A program made the translations under genes and the position numbers. This document shows positions 49,710-58,101 of a stretch of 64,000 nt of DNA, one piece after another. Each line of letters begins with the position of its first letter. Position 1 is the stretch's first letter. The stretch is from Phenylobacterium sp. (lineage in GTDB: Bacteria > Pseudomonadota > Alphaproteobacteria > Caulobacterales > Caulobacteraceae). Under the pieces are notes generated by a model. It saw only the letters and a list, made by a program, of their open reading frames with translations. It was not told where the DNA came from and did no database searches. Location of the stretch: positions 1-64,000 of the forward strand of contig NZ_JAUSCJ010000041.1 in assembly GCF_030651185.1 (NCBI RefSeq), in the 5' to 3' direction.

Positions 49710-50993
49710 CTAGAGCTTGGACGGAAGCACCACCTTCATGTCCTCGTAGCCCTTCACGAAGATCGAGAAGGAGCGCTTGGGCTCCTCCAGCAGCTTGATG
49801 TCCGGGAAGCGCTTCATGATCTCCTCCCAGATGATGGTCAGCTGCAGCTCGGCCAGGCGGTTGCCCACGCAGCGGTGGATGCCGAAGCCGAAGGACATGT
49901 GCTGGCGCGGCCGTTCCCGGTCGATGATGTAGCTGTCGGGATTGGCGATCACCGTGTCGTCGCGATTGCCCGAGACGTACCACATGGCCACCTTGTCGCC
50001 CTCGTGGATGGTCTTGCCCCCGAGTTCGAAGTCCTGGGTCGCGGTGCGCGCCATGTGGGCCAGGGGCGTCTGCCAGCGGATGGTCTCGGAGACCATGGAG
50101 GTGATCAGCGACGGGTTCGCCCGCAGCTTGGCGTACTGGTCGGGGTTCTGGTTCAGGGCCAGGACCGAGCCCGAGATGGTGTTCCGCGTCGTGTCGTTGC
50201 CGCCGATGATCAGCAGGGCCACGTTGGCGTGGAACTCCTGCTGGGTCATGTTCCGGGTCTCCTCGCCGTGGGCCAGCATGGAGATCAGGTCGCCGGTGGG
50301 CGGGGCGTTGACCCGCTGGTTCCAGAGCTCGGTGAAATAGCCGAAGCACTCGGCCATCATCGCCCGCATCTCCATCAGGTCCGCGGCGGGACCGAAGCCC
50401 GGCGCGGTGGTCATCACGTCGGACCAGCGGGTGAGCTTGCGGCGCTCCTCGAAGGGGAAGTCGAACAGGGTGGCGAGCGTCATGGTGGTGAGCTCTTTGG
50501 AGACCAGGTCCACCCAGTCGAAGTCCTCGCCGATCGGCAGGCTATCCAGGATCAGGCCGGCGCGCTCGCGGATCACCGGCGCCATGATCGACAACGCGTG
50601 GGGTGAGACGGCCGGGCTGACCGTCTTGCGCTGCACGTCGTGGCGCGGTGGGTCCATGGCGATGAAGTTGGTGGCGGTGTTGTTGGGGTCGCGGAAGCCC
50701 TGGGCGGCCTTGGGCGTCAGCGTGATGCCCTTGGCCGAGGAGAACACCTGGTGGTTGGAGTCCACCGCCAGGATGTCGTTGTACTTGGTGATCGACCAAT
50801 AGGCCCCGTAGTTGCTGTCGGCCGTGTAGTGGACCGGGTCTTCCTTCCGCAGCCGCTCGAACATCGGCCACATGGCGTCGTCGCGGAACAGCGAGGCGCG
50901 CGCCGGGTTCAGGTCCTCGACCGGGCCTTCGTAGGCCGCCTTGCGGGCCGCCGCGCGCTTGTCCTTCAGAATGTCCACGGCGCCGTCAGCCAT
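49710..50993 (-). CDS. Cytochrome P450 (2)
   Basis: A 427-residue P450 related to the one at 38167-39429. I-helix IGGNDTTRNTISG, ExxR ETIRWQTPLAHMARTATQDF, heme loop SFGFGIHRCVGNRLAELQL. YVSGNRDDTVIANPDSYIID is shared with P450 (1). It stands between the B3 beta-lactamase and the TetR gene, all on the minus strand. Electron-transfer partners are not nearby. Substrate probably a lipid, terpenoid or sterol. Confidence 0.9.
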   Translation of the reverse strand: MADGAVDILKDKRAAARKAAYEGPVEDLNPARASLFRDDAMWPMFERLRKEDPVHYTADSNYGAYWSITKYNDILAVDSNHQVFSSAKGITLTPKAAQGFRDPNNTATNFIAMDPPRHDVQRKTVSPAVSPHALSIMAPVIRERAGLILDSLPIGEDFDWVDLVSKELTTMTLATLFDFPFEERRKLTRWSDVMTTAPGFGPAADLMEMRAMMAECFGYFTELWNQRVNAPPTGDLISMLAHGEETRNMTQQEFHANVALLIIGGNDTTRNTISGSVLALNQNPDQYAKLRANPSLITSMVSETIRWQTPLAHMARTATQDFELGGKTIHEGDKVAMWYVSGNRDDTVIANPDSYIIDRERPRQHMSFGFGIHRCVGNRLAELQLTIIWEEIMKRFPDIKLLEEPKRSFSIFVKGYEDMKVVLPSKL

Positions 50994-51073
50994 ATTCGTC
51001 TCCTACCCAGGGGCGCCACGCGCATTTCCCCCATCGAGACCTTCCGAACACAGTTCGACAAGCCCCCAGGCGG

Positions 51074-51922
51074 CTACTTGCCCGCCTTGGCCTGAGCCTT
51101 GGCCAGAGATGCCTCGAAGGCCTTCTGCTGGGCGTCGATCACCTTCAGATAGCCGGCGCGGTCGATGAAGGGGTTGGGGCCGGGCTGACCCAGGCGGGCC
51201 TTCTTGGCCGGGGCGTCGAAGAACTCCGAATGGGGGGCCAGGAAGACATCGCCGGGGATGGCGCGCGCGGTGGCGAAGGTGTGGCGGTAATCGGCGACGA
51301 TGCCGGGATACTGCTCGGGGACCAGGCTGTTGGCCGCCACGCTGGCGCTGCAGAAATAGAGCGCGGTGTGGGCGGCGCCGTCCTTGTCCTTCACCGGCCA
51401 GGTCCAGGTGGTGCAGCCCGCGGTGTGGCCCGGCGTCAGGTGGGCGGTGAGCTTCAGGCCGCCCAGCTCGACGGTCTCGCCGTCCTTCACCACCCGGTCC
51501 ACCTTCACCGGCGGGAAGTTCATGAGCTTATTGCTCTCGGAGCCCGGATAGACCCCCTTCTCCAGGGCGTAGCGGTCGCCCTCGGCGGCGATCATGGCCG
51601 CGCCCGTATCGGCCTTGATCCTGGCCAGCCCGCCGGCATGGTCGAAGTGGCCGTGGCTGGTGAGCAGGATCTTGATGTCGCTGAGCTTGAAGCCCAGGGC
51701 CTGGACGTTCTTCTCCACCATCCCGGCGTACTGCGGCATCCCGGCGTCCAGCAGCACCGCGCCCTTGGGCGTGACGATCAGCAGCGCCGTCAGCCCGGCC
51801 GAGCCGACGGAATAGGTGTTGTCGATGACGCGATAGGGCTTGGCCGGCAGCAGCCAGTTGGCCTGGGCGAAGGCCGGCGCGGCGGTAAGGGCCAGGGCGG
51901 CGGCGAGGATCGGGGTCTTCAT
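51074..51922 (-). CDS. Subclass B3 metallo-beta-lactamase
   Basis: A 282-residue exported enzyme: signal peptide (ILAAALALTAAPAFAQA), zinc motif TSHGHFDHAGGL (HxHxDH), PGHTAGCTTW, and the downstream His in LAPHSEFFDAP. These are all the B3 ligands, and Ser follows the Cys in CSASVAANSLV. B3 enzymes use two zinc ions to hydrolyse beta-lactams, including carbapenems; environmental members are often intrinsic. The 3' end of tRNA-Gly lies 22 bases upstream. No BlaI-type dyad is visible next to it. Confidence 0.9.
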   Translation of the reverse strand: MKTPILAAALALTAAPAFAQANWLLPAKPYRVIDNTYSVGSAGLTALLIVTPKGAVLLDAGMPQYAGMVEKNVQALGFKLSDIKILLTSHGHFDHAGGLARIKADTGAAMIAAEGDRYALEKGVYPGSESNKLMNFPPVKVDRVVKDGETVELGGLKLTAHLTPGHTAGCTTWTWPVKDKDGAAHTALYFCSASVAANSLVPEQYPGIVADYRHTFATARAIPGDVFLAPHSEFFDAPAKKARLGQPGPNPFIDRAGYLKVIDAQQKAFEASLAKAQAKAGK

Positions 51923-51943
51923 GGGTGGGCTCCAGAAAACTGG

Positions 51944-52015
<72 letters not shown>

Positions 52016-52262
52016 GAAGGCCTTATCGGATAAGGCTTTGCTGAGAACAGAATGCGACACGGCTGGCCCGGTTTGCAATTCAGTTTGCAGAGCCCGTTGT
52101 CTAACCGCTCAGTGAACATCGCTCAAGGCGGCAATTTTCCGTGACCATCAAAGCCGGCCATAACGCCATTGGACGGCGACACCAATGGGGCGGCACCTCA
52201 TGTGCGTCGCCTTCCTGTTTACCTGGAGGTGCTGTACCGTCGCGGCCAAAGAGGGGGGGATC
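52016..52262. other. Intergenic region between tRNA-Gly and the Pycsar operon
   Basis: A 247-base region. It includes the hairpin CCTTATCGGATAAGG just beside the tRNA 5' end. No repeat of the tRNA 3' end is seen, so no attachment site can be claimed. The Pycsar promoter presumably lies in the second half. Confidence 0.45.
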
Positions 52263-52775
52263 ATGCAGAATCCAATGAGCTTTGCGACCGCTCAACTCGA
52301 CAGACTGCAGACGTTCTTTCCAAGAGTGGAGGGCAAGGCATCCTTCCTTCTGGCGATCAACCTCGCGCTGCTGACATCCATTGCGGTGAATATGCCTGTG
52401 CGCAACCTGGATAGTCCGAGGGGAGTTCTCGGCTCCATTGCCTCAATCCTCCTGTCCTTCAGTTTATGGCACGTTTATCAGACGTTTTTCCCGCACCTCA
52501 AAGGCGCGTCCAAAGTCTCTGTCTTTTACTTTCGGGATATCGCGAGACTCTCACCGGAACAATATATGAACCGGCTAAATCTAGTTACCGATCAAGAACT
52601 TTTGGATGATCTTCATTGTCAAATATGGAGAAATTCCGAGATCCTTGATCTCAAGTTTTCAAGCGTCGAAACGGCGTTTCGATTTTTGGCGCTATCAGTA
52701 ATACCTTGGTTCGGGTTCCTTGCCGCGATCTCATTGAGGTTGGGCCGATTTCCAGATTTGGGGATTTCCACGTGA
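52263..52775 (+). CDS. pycTM: Pycsar effector, PycTM-like membrane protein
   Basis: A 170-residue membrane effector. An amphipathic N-terminus (FATAQLDRLQTFFPRVEGK) leads into membrane helices (ASFLLAINLALLTSIAVNMP, IASILLSFSLWHVYQTFF), a soluble segment with YFRDIARLSPEQYMNRLNL and ELLDDLHCQIWRNSEIL, and a final helix (FLALSVIPWFGFLAAISL). This order matches Pycsar-effector-domain proteins, which damage the membrane upon binding a cyclic pyrimidine nucleotide. ATG 52263 is chosen for its purine-rich ribosome site (AGAGGGGGGGA). Its stop overlaps the cyclase GTG by four bases. Unlike the usual order, the effector comes first. Base composition is AT-richer than neighbours. Confidence 0.8.
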   Translation: MQNPMSFATAQLDRLQTFFPRVEGKASFLLAINLALLTSIAVNMPVRNLDSPRGVLGSIASILLSFSLWHVYQTFFPHLKGASKVSVFYFRDIARLSPEQYMNRLNLVTDQELLDDLHCQIWRNSEILDLKFSSVETAFRFLALSVIPWFGFLAAISLRLGRFPDLGIST

Positions 52776-53479
52776 CTTTTGCAACTGAGCTCGAAGAGTC
52801 GGTGAAAGCTACATTTCGAACTCAATGGACAACTCGAGACGGACAGGTAGTGCCCGACGACAAGAGTGTCACGCTTGGCAACGATGGAATCTATCTAGAT
52901 GCTGCCGTTCTGTATGCTGACCTCGCCGACTCGACAGACATGGTCAACTCCATGGGCGCGGTCTATGCAGCTGAAGTCTACAAAACCTTTTTAACTTGTG
53001 CCGCACGGATCATTAATCGCGAAGGCGGAACTATCACGGCCTATGATGGCGACCGCATCATGGCGGTATTCATTGGAGACAGTAAAAACTCCGATGCCGC
53101 ACGGACTGCCCTCCGAATAAACTGGGCGGTGAGCGAAATAATCCGCCCGGCGTGGGCGGCGCAATACACAAGTTCACTATATTCGCTTCGTCATGTAGTT
53201 GGCGTGGATATCTCACGCCTACTGGTCGCGAAGACCGGGGTTCGCGGCGCTAATGACTTAGTATGGGTTGGTCGAGCAGCGAATTATGCCGCCAAGATGT
53301 GTGCTCTCGATGACGTACACAGCTCCTACATCACCAGCGCCGCGTACAATCAGCTCAACGACGCCTCAAAATTCCATACGGTTGAGGGTGTTAAAAACAA
53401 TATGTGGACTCTGCAACGCGAGACGATCAAGGGCGAGCCGGTGTACGCATCCAATTACCTCTGGAGAGATACTGGTTAG
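52772..53479 (+). CDS. pycC: Pycsar nucleotidyl (pyrimidine) cyclase PycC
   Basis: A 235-residue class III cyclase domain. Metal-binding Asp in AAVLYADLADSTDMVNSM, second motif GGTITAYDGDRIMAVFIGD, and the downstream GVDISRLLVAKTGVRGANDL with VWVGRAANYAAKMCAL. Ordinary adenylate cyclases usually have a different pocket; the Arg after GD (GDRIMAVF) resembles Pycsar cyclases. Family knowledge: PycC makes cCMP or cUMP during phage infection and the partner effector kills the cell. GTG 52772 overlaps the effector stop (GTGA), showing an operon. Which nucleotide is made is not determinable. Confidence 0.8.
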   Translation: MTFATELEESVKATFRTQWTTRDGQVVPDDKSVTLGNDGIYLDAAVLYADLADSTDMVNSMGAVYAAEVYKTFLTCAARIINREGGTITAYDGDRIMAVFIGDSKNSDAARTALRINWAVSEIIRPAWAAQYTSSLYSLRHVVGVDISRLLVAKTGVRGANDLVWVGRAANYAAKMCALDDVHSSYITSAAYNQLNDASKFHTVEGVKNNMWTLQRETIKGEPVYASNYLWRDTG

Positions 53480-53553
53480 ACCGGTCGATCAAAAGCGTCG
53501 GGCACGTTCGCTAAAACAGCCGCCCTGTCCTACCCTCTAGCTCGCGAGCATTG

Positions 53554-53754
53554 TCAGCCGGTGATGACCCATTCGGCGACATAGGCCTGGGCCTTACGGG
53601 CCAGGGCCGACGGGCCGGAGAAGTAGAACTCGCTGCCGAACATGGTCCGCTGCTCGCGCCAGGCCAGGGGCTTGGTGTCCTCGGTCTGCAGGATCTGCCG
53701 CAAGCGGTCGCGCTTGGCGGTGGGTACGAAGGCGATGTAGGTCGCGTCGGACAT
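53554..53754 (-). CDS. Conserved-type small protein (66 aa)
   Basis: A 66-residue soluble protein: MSDATYIAFVPTAKRDRLRQ, ILQTEDTKPLAWREQRTMFG, then SEFYFSGPSALARKAQAYV. It has no recognised domain. Its upstream region contains GAGTC and TTAAATATGGTTAAC, so cell-cycle control is possible. It is isolated between the Pycsar operon and the dcd gene. Confidence 0.6.
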   Translation of the reverse strand: MSDATYIAFVPTAKRDRLRQILQTEDTKPLAWREQRTMFGSEFYFSGPSALARKAQAYVAEWVITG

Positions 53755-53792
53755 GGCGGGTTTTCCTGGTCCCTCACGTTCCAGGAAACCGC

Positions 53793-53816
53793 GAGTCGAA
53801 CTTAAATATGGTTAAC
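53793..53816. promoter_or_regulatory. Candidate CtrA/GcrA control sites
   Basis: GAGTC (53793-53797) and TTAA-N6-TTAA (53802-53815, containing ATGGTTAA, the complement of TTAACCAT). The spacing is six rather than the seven of the CtrA consensus. Weak candidate. Confidence 0.35.
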
Positions 53817-53890
53817 GCGATCAACAGCTTGGCTGTGGCGGCCTGCCGCAGGGCACGGACGATCTAGGCCTCGAATGTGGCCTCGGGAGG

Positions 53891-54919
53891 TCAGGCGTTC
53901 GCCGTCCAGCGCTGGAAGTGCTTGGAGAGCTTGAGGCCCTGGCGCTGGTAGTGGCTGCCCTGGTCGCCGTAGAGGCGCGACGGCTTGGCGGTCAGGGGCT
54001 CATAGACCAGGCGGGCGACGGTCTGGCCGTCCTCCAGCAGGAAGGGGGTCTCGTGGCTGCGGACCTCCAGAACGCCCTTGGAACCCACCCCTTGCGCCTC
54101 CTCGGTGCCGAAGCCGGGGTCGAAGAAGCCGGCATAGTGGACGCGGAACTCGCCCACCGAGGGGTCGATGGGGGTCATCTCGGCGGCCTGTAGCACCGGG
54201 ATCTCGATCGCCTCCTTGGAGGCCAGGATGTAGAATTCGCCGGGATCGAGCAGCAGTTCGCCATTCTGCGGGATCAGCGGCTCCCAGTAGTTGCGCGGGT
54301 CGTGGCCGTCGACATTGTCCATGTCGATGACGCCGGCGTGGCGCCGCGCGCGGAAACCGGCGATGCCGTCAGAGAGGTCGACGCCGACGCTCTTGGTGAG
54401 CAGCTTGGCCGGATTGCCGCGCTTCAGCCGCAGCTGGTTCAGCCGGGTGCCGGTGCGCACCAGGATGGAGAAGGTCTGGGGGGCGATCTCGATATAGGTG
54501 GGGCCGTCATAGCCCTCGATCACGTCGTCGAAGGCCGGCTGGTTGTCCGACAGCAGACGCACAAAGACGTCGACGCGGCCGGTGGAGCTCTTGGGATTGG
54601 CCCGCGCCGAGACGCCCGGCGGCAGATGCAGGCGTTCCTGCAGCTCGGCGATATAGACGCAGCCCTTCTCGAGAACAGCGCCCCTGGAGAGATCCAGCTC
54701 GTGCATGGCGACGTCGGCGATGCGGCTGGCCACCGTGCGGCCCAGGCGCGGCAGGAAGCTCGCCCGCACCCGCCAGCAGCGGGCGGCCAGGCGCAGGTCG
54801 AGGCTGGCGGGCTGCACCTGGTCGGCGTCGAAGGGCGTCGCCGACAGGATGGCGCCCTGGACGATCAGGTCATCGATGGATTGGCAGGGGAGAATCCCCG
54901 CGCGGGTCGCGTCGGTCAT
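53891..54919 (-). CDS. dcd: 2'-deoxycytidine 5'-triphosphate deaminase (long form)
   Basis: A 342-residue protein, about twice the size of the E. coli enzyme. Two related halves: SLDLRLAARCWRVRASFLP with LPPGVSARANPKSSTGRVDV, and the second half with GFFDPGFGTEEAQGVGSKGV, the family-type LEVRSHETPFLLEDGQTVA. It converts dCTP to dUTP and ammonia for thymidylate synthesis. ATG 54919 is chosen, as family sequence starts at MTDATRAGILP; the longer frame enters a repeat. Confidence 0.85.
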   Translation of the reverse strand: MTDATRAGILPCQSIDDLIVQGAILSATPFDADQVQPASLDLRLAARCWRVRASFLPRLGRTVASRIADVAMHELDLSRGAVLEKGCVYIAELQERLHLPPGVSARANPKSSTGRVDVFVRLLSDNQPAFDDVIEGYDGPTYIEIAPQTFSILVRTGTRLNQLRLKRGNPAKLLTKSVGVDLSDGIAGFRARRHAGVIDMDNVDGHDPRNYWEPLIPQNGELLLDPGEFYILASKEAIEIPVLQAAEMTPIDPSVGEFRVHYAGFFDPGFGTEEAQGVGSKGVLEVRSHETPFLLEDGQTVARLVYEPLTAKPSRLYGDQGSHYQRQGLKLSKHFQRWTANA

Positions 54920-54993
54920 CGGCGGGACACTCGCCGGGAGGGGGCGGGTTGGCAAGTGCGGCGTGTTGGTTGGGGGGCGTGGCGAGGGCCAAA

Positions 54994-55059
54994 CCCCCTC
55001 CGTCACGCGCTGGCACGCGCGCCACCTCCCCCGAACCGCGCTACGCGCTGGGGGAGGAA
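54994..55059. repeat. GC-rich repeat R3, copy 2
   Basis: A 66-base copy of 29191-29256 with a few substitutions, followed by an additional hairpin ATTCCTCCCCTTTCGGGGGA at about 55073-55092. It lies upstream of the dcd gene. Confidence 0.75.
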
Positions 55060-55137
55060 CTGGAAGCGCGAAATTCCTCCCCTTTCGGGGGAGGTGGATC
55101 TGAGCGCAGCGGCTAGGGTCTCTCCTCCCCCCGCCGC

Positions 55138-55356
55138 CTAGTGCTTCTTCCCGACCCTGCCGGCGATCTCGGCCAGCATGGTGACGGCGGCGCCCACCCC
55201 GAACAGGGCGAGCGCCTCACCGAAGGTGGCGGCCGGGCGCAGCACCGCCGGAACCCAGCTTTGCAGATGGTCCGACAGGGCCAGGATCACGAGATTCAGC
55301 GCCCCGAAGAAGGTCAGGATCAGGCTGAAGACCCGGATCGCAAAATTGACCGGCAC
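55138..55356 (-). CDS. Small two-TM protein, tandem duplicate B (72 aa)
   Basis: A 72-residue membrane protein: FAIRVFSLILTFFGALNLVI, a Trp/Pro-rich loop, and ALALFGVGAAVTMLAEIAG, ending in RVGKKH. It is a diverged duplicate of the adjacent gene, sharing the MPxN start, the ExxxxLxGxGA core and LAEIA. The GTG start lies six bases from the neighbour's stop. Function unknown. Confidence 0.7.
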   Translation of the reverse strand: MPVNFAIRVFSLILTFFGALNLVILALSDHLQSWVPAVLRPAATFGEALALFGVGAAVTMLAEIAGRVGKKH

Positions 55357-55362
55357 GGGAGC

Positions 55363-55584
55363 CTAGTAGCTCTTGGCCGGGCGCTTGGCGGCGATCTCGG
55401 CCAGCAGGTAGATCATGGCGCCGAGGCCGAGCAGACTCACCGACTGGGCGAATCCTTCCACCAGCATCAGCTGCTTCGGAATTGAGGCCAGGACCGAGGC
55501 CGGCAGGAAGCCGATGGCGACGTTGAGCAGGCCCAGCACAACCAGGATCAGGCCGAGAAGGCGAAACAGCATATTGAGCGGCAT
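55363..55584 (-). CDS. Small two-TM protein, tandem duplicate A (73 aa)
   Basis: A 73-residue membrane protein: MLFRLLGLILVVLGLLNVAI and SVSLLGLGAMIYLLAEIAAK with a short C-terminal tail. It is the upstream partner in a tandem pair. Starts with ATG at 55584. It is divergent from metZ. Confidence 0.7.
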   Translation of the reverse strand: MPLNMLFRLLGLILVVLGLLNVAIGFLPASVLASIPKQLMLVEGFAQSVSLLGLGAMIYLLAEIAAKRPAKSY

Positions 55585-55793
55585 TAGGTAGTGTCCTCCC
55601 TATAGTTAAGCTGAGGTTGCCCCGTTTTTGTGCAGGTCGGAAGTCGATTCAGCCAGACGGCGAACGGTCCAGCTTGACCGCGAGGCGCGCCGTGAGGTTC
55701 ATGCCGCCCTCCCTGAAGGCTTTCGCAGGAAAACTGGATTCCGGTTTGGCGCGCGAAGGCGCTTTCTGCGGACGTCATACCAAGGAGCGCCCC

Positions 55794-56978
55794 ATGGCCG
55801 AAGATCCGAACACCTGGCAGCAAGAGACCAAGCTGGTGCGCGGCGGCATGGCCCGCTCGCCCTATGGCGAGATCTCCGAGGCGCTCTTCCTGACTCAGAG
55901 CTTCGCCTATGACAGCGCCAGCGCCGCCGACAAGCGGTTCTCCGGCGAGGAGCCGGGCTTCATCTACCAACGCTTCGGCAACCCCACGACCCAGATGTTC
56001 GAGGACCGCCTGGCGCTTCTCGAGGGCGCTGAGCAGTGCCGGGCGACGGCCTCTGGCATGGCCGCCGTCCACGTGGCCCTGCAGGGCCTGGTGCGGGCCG
56101 GCGACCACATCGTGGCGGGCCGGGCCCTGTTCGGCTCCTGCCGCTGGATCCTCTCGGAACTGATGCCGCGCTACGGCGTGGACGTGACCTTCGTCGACGC
56201 CACCGACATCGAGGCGTGGAAGAACGCGGTGCGCCCCAACACCAAGGCCTTCCTGGTGGAGACCCCGGCCAACCCGCTGCTGGAGATCACCGCCATCGGG
56301 GCCGTCGCCGACGTCGCCCATGCCGCCGGCGCCAAGCTGGTGGTGGACAATGTCTTCGCCACCCCGCTGTTCCAGAAGCCGCTGGCCCTCGGCGCCGACA
56401 TCGTCGTCTACTCGGCCACCAAGCACATCGACGGCCAGGGCCGGGTGCTGGGCGGGGCGATCCTGGGCGGCGCGGAGCTGATGACCGAGAGCTACAAGGA
56501 CATCCTGCGCCACACGGGCCCGGCGCTCTCGCCCTTCAATTCCTGGGTGCTGGTCAAGGCCCTGGAAACCCTGGAGCTGCGGGTCACCCGCCAGACGGAG
56601 AACGCCGCCAAGGTGGCCGACGCCATCGGCGCGCACGCCAAGTGCCGGCAGGTGATCTATCCCGGCCGCCCCGACCACCCGCAGGCCGCCATCATCGCCA
56701 ACCAGATGACCGGCGGCGGCAGCGTCGTGGCCTTCGACCTGGGCGGGCGCGAGGCCGCCTGGCGGTTCCTCGACACCCTGGCCATCGTCGATATCTCCAA
56801 CAATCTCGGCGACGCCAAGTCCATGGCCACCCACCCGTCCACCACCACCCACCGCTCCATGCCCGAGGCCGAACGCCTGAGCATCGGCCTCACCGAGGGC
56901 TGGGTGCGGATGAGCGTGGGCCTGGAGGGGTCAGGGGATCTGATCCGCGATGTCGAACGGGCGCTGGACGCGGCCTGA
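55794..56978 (+). CDS. metZ: O-succinylhomoserine sulfhydrylase
   Basis: A 394-residue PLP enzyme of the Cys/Met metabolism family: TKLVRGGMARSPYGEISEAL, SGEEPGFIYQRFGNPTTQMF, and the PLP Lys in VVYSATKHIDGQGRVLGG (about Lys208). NNLGDAKSMATHPSTTTH and GLTEGWVRMSVGLE complete the set. It makes homocysteine from O-succinylhomoserine and sulfide for methionine synthesis. AAGGAG precedes the ATG. The leader from 55585 is about 200 bases; I looked for a SAM-II-type riboswitch and found no convincing core. Confidence 0.9.
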   Translation: MAEDPNTWQQETKLVRGGMARSPYGEISEALFLTQSFAYDSASAADKRFSGEEPGFIYQRFGNPTTQMFEDRLALLEGAEQCRATASGMAAVHVALQGLVRAGDHIVAGRALFGSCRWILSELMPRYGVDVTFVDATDIEAWKNAVRPNTKAFLVETPANPLLEITAIGAVADVAHAAGAKLVVDNVFATPLFQKPLALGADIVVYSATKHIDGQGRVLGGAILGGAELMTESYKDILRHTGPALSPFNSWVLVKALETLELRVTRQTENAAKVADAIGAHAKCRQVIYPGRPDHPQAAIIANQMTGGGSVVAFDLGGREAAWRFLDTLAIVDISNNLGDAKSMATHPSTTTHRSMPEAERLSIGLTEGWVRMSVGLEGSGDLIRDVERALDAA

Positions 56979-56983
56979 GTGAT

Positions 56984-57137
56984 CCTTCTCCCCTTGTGGG
57001 AGAAGGTGTCAGCGAAGCTGACGGATGAGGGGTCGCGCTCCCCTCTCCGCTCAGTCCGCAAGGCTTGCCCGATAGGTCTATCGACCCCTCATCCGACCGA
57101 TCTCCGACCGGCCACCTTCTCCCACAAGGGGAGAAGG
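56984..57137. repeat. R2 MITE-like element, copy 2
   Basis: CCTTCTCCCCTTGTGGGAGA on the left and its complement on the right, with GATGAGGGGTCG and CGACCCCTCATC inside, as in 14002-14161. It fills almost the whole gap between convergent metZ and hslO, so it could serve as a two-way terminator. Confidence 0.85.
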
Positions 57138-57139
57138 AA

Positions 57140-58054
57140 TCAGGCCTCCGCCGTCAGCCGCGCCGGATCGACCGAATAGGTGCTGGAGCAGTATTCGCAG
57201 GTCACCTTGATCAGGCCGTCGTCCTCGACCATGTCGGCGCGCTCCTCGGGCGAGAACGAGGTCAGCACGCTCTCGATGCGTTCCTGCGAGCAGCGGCAGA
57301 AGGCCTTCAGCGGCTTGGCCTCGAAGACCCGGACGCCGTCCTCGTGGAAGAGGCGGAACAGCAGGGTCTCGGCCGAGATGGTGGGGTCGATCAGCTCGTC
57401 CTCGCCGATGGTCTCGAAGAAGGCCTGGGTGCGGACCCAGGCCTCGGCGGTGGGGCCGCGGTTCTCGTCCTCGGCGATGTTCTGGATCAGCATGCCGCCG
57501 GCCCGCCAACGCAGGCCGTCGCCGAGGTCGGCCTGACCCACGGCCAGGCGCACGCGGGTCGGGGTCTGTTCGGACTGGGCGAAGTACTGCTCGGCGCACA
57601 GGGCCAGGGTCTCGCCCTCGATGGTGGTGATGCCCTGGTAGCGGTCCATGTCGGCGCCCTGGTCGACGGTCATGATGAAGACCCCCTCCCCCAGCAGGGT
57701 CTTGGCGCCCGGCCGCACGAAGCCCTGGGCCGCCTTGGCCACGGCGTCGGGATCGTAGCGGCAGTAGCCGCGCAGGGCGCCGTCGGTGTCGTAGTCCACC
57801 ACGACGTAGCGGACCGGCCCGTCGCCCTGGGCCTGGACGATCAGCCGGCCGTCGAACTTCAGGGCCGAGCCCACCAGGGCGGCGAGCGCGCAGGCCTCCC
57901 CCAGCAGGTTGGCGACGGCTTCGGGATAGTCGTGGGCCGCCAGGATCTCGTCGACGGCGGCGCCCAGCCGGGCCAGGCGGCCGCGCACGGGCTCGCCCTC
58001 GATCTGGAACGGGGCGACGAGATCGTCGGGGGCGGCGAGTGTTTCAGTGCTCAT
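57140..58054 (-). CDS. hslO: Hsp33 redox-regulated chaperone
   Basis: A 304-residue protein. N-terminal Hsp33 domain (DDLVAPFQIEGEPVRGRLAR, GDGPVRYVVVDYDTDGALRG) and the C-terminal zinc-binding redox switch with four cysteines in FCRCSQERI and CEYCSSTYSVD. Oxidation of these Cys activates holdase function. ATG 58054 is chosen. It is last in the argD-argF-hslO gene order, a conserved alphaproteobacterial arrangement. Confidence 0.9.
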   Translation of the reverse strand: MSTETLAAPDDLVAPFQIEGEPVRGRLARLGAAVDEILAAHDYPEAVANLLGEACALAALVGSALKFDGRLIVQAQGDGPVRYVVVDYDTDGALRGYCRYDPDAVAKAAQGFVRPGAKTLLGEGVFIMTVDQGADMDRYQGITTIEGETLALCAEQYFAQSEQTPTRVRLAVGQADLGDGLRWRAGGMLIQNIAEDENRGPTAEAWVRTQAFFETIGEDELIDPTISAETLLFRLFHEDGVRVFEAKPLKAFCRCSQERIESVLTSFSPEERADMVEDDGLIKVTCEYCSSTYSVDPARLTAEA

Positions 58055-58101
58055 GGGCGGGCCATATAGGGAAAGGCCCGCCGCTTTGCGAGCGTGGCAG
58101 A

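Noticed and set aside
55585-55793. Possible SAM-II riboswitch before metZ
   Set aside because: I could not find the conserved pseudoknot core in the leader, so only a long leader is claimed.
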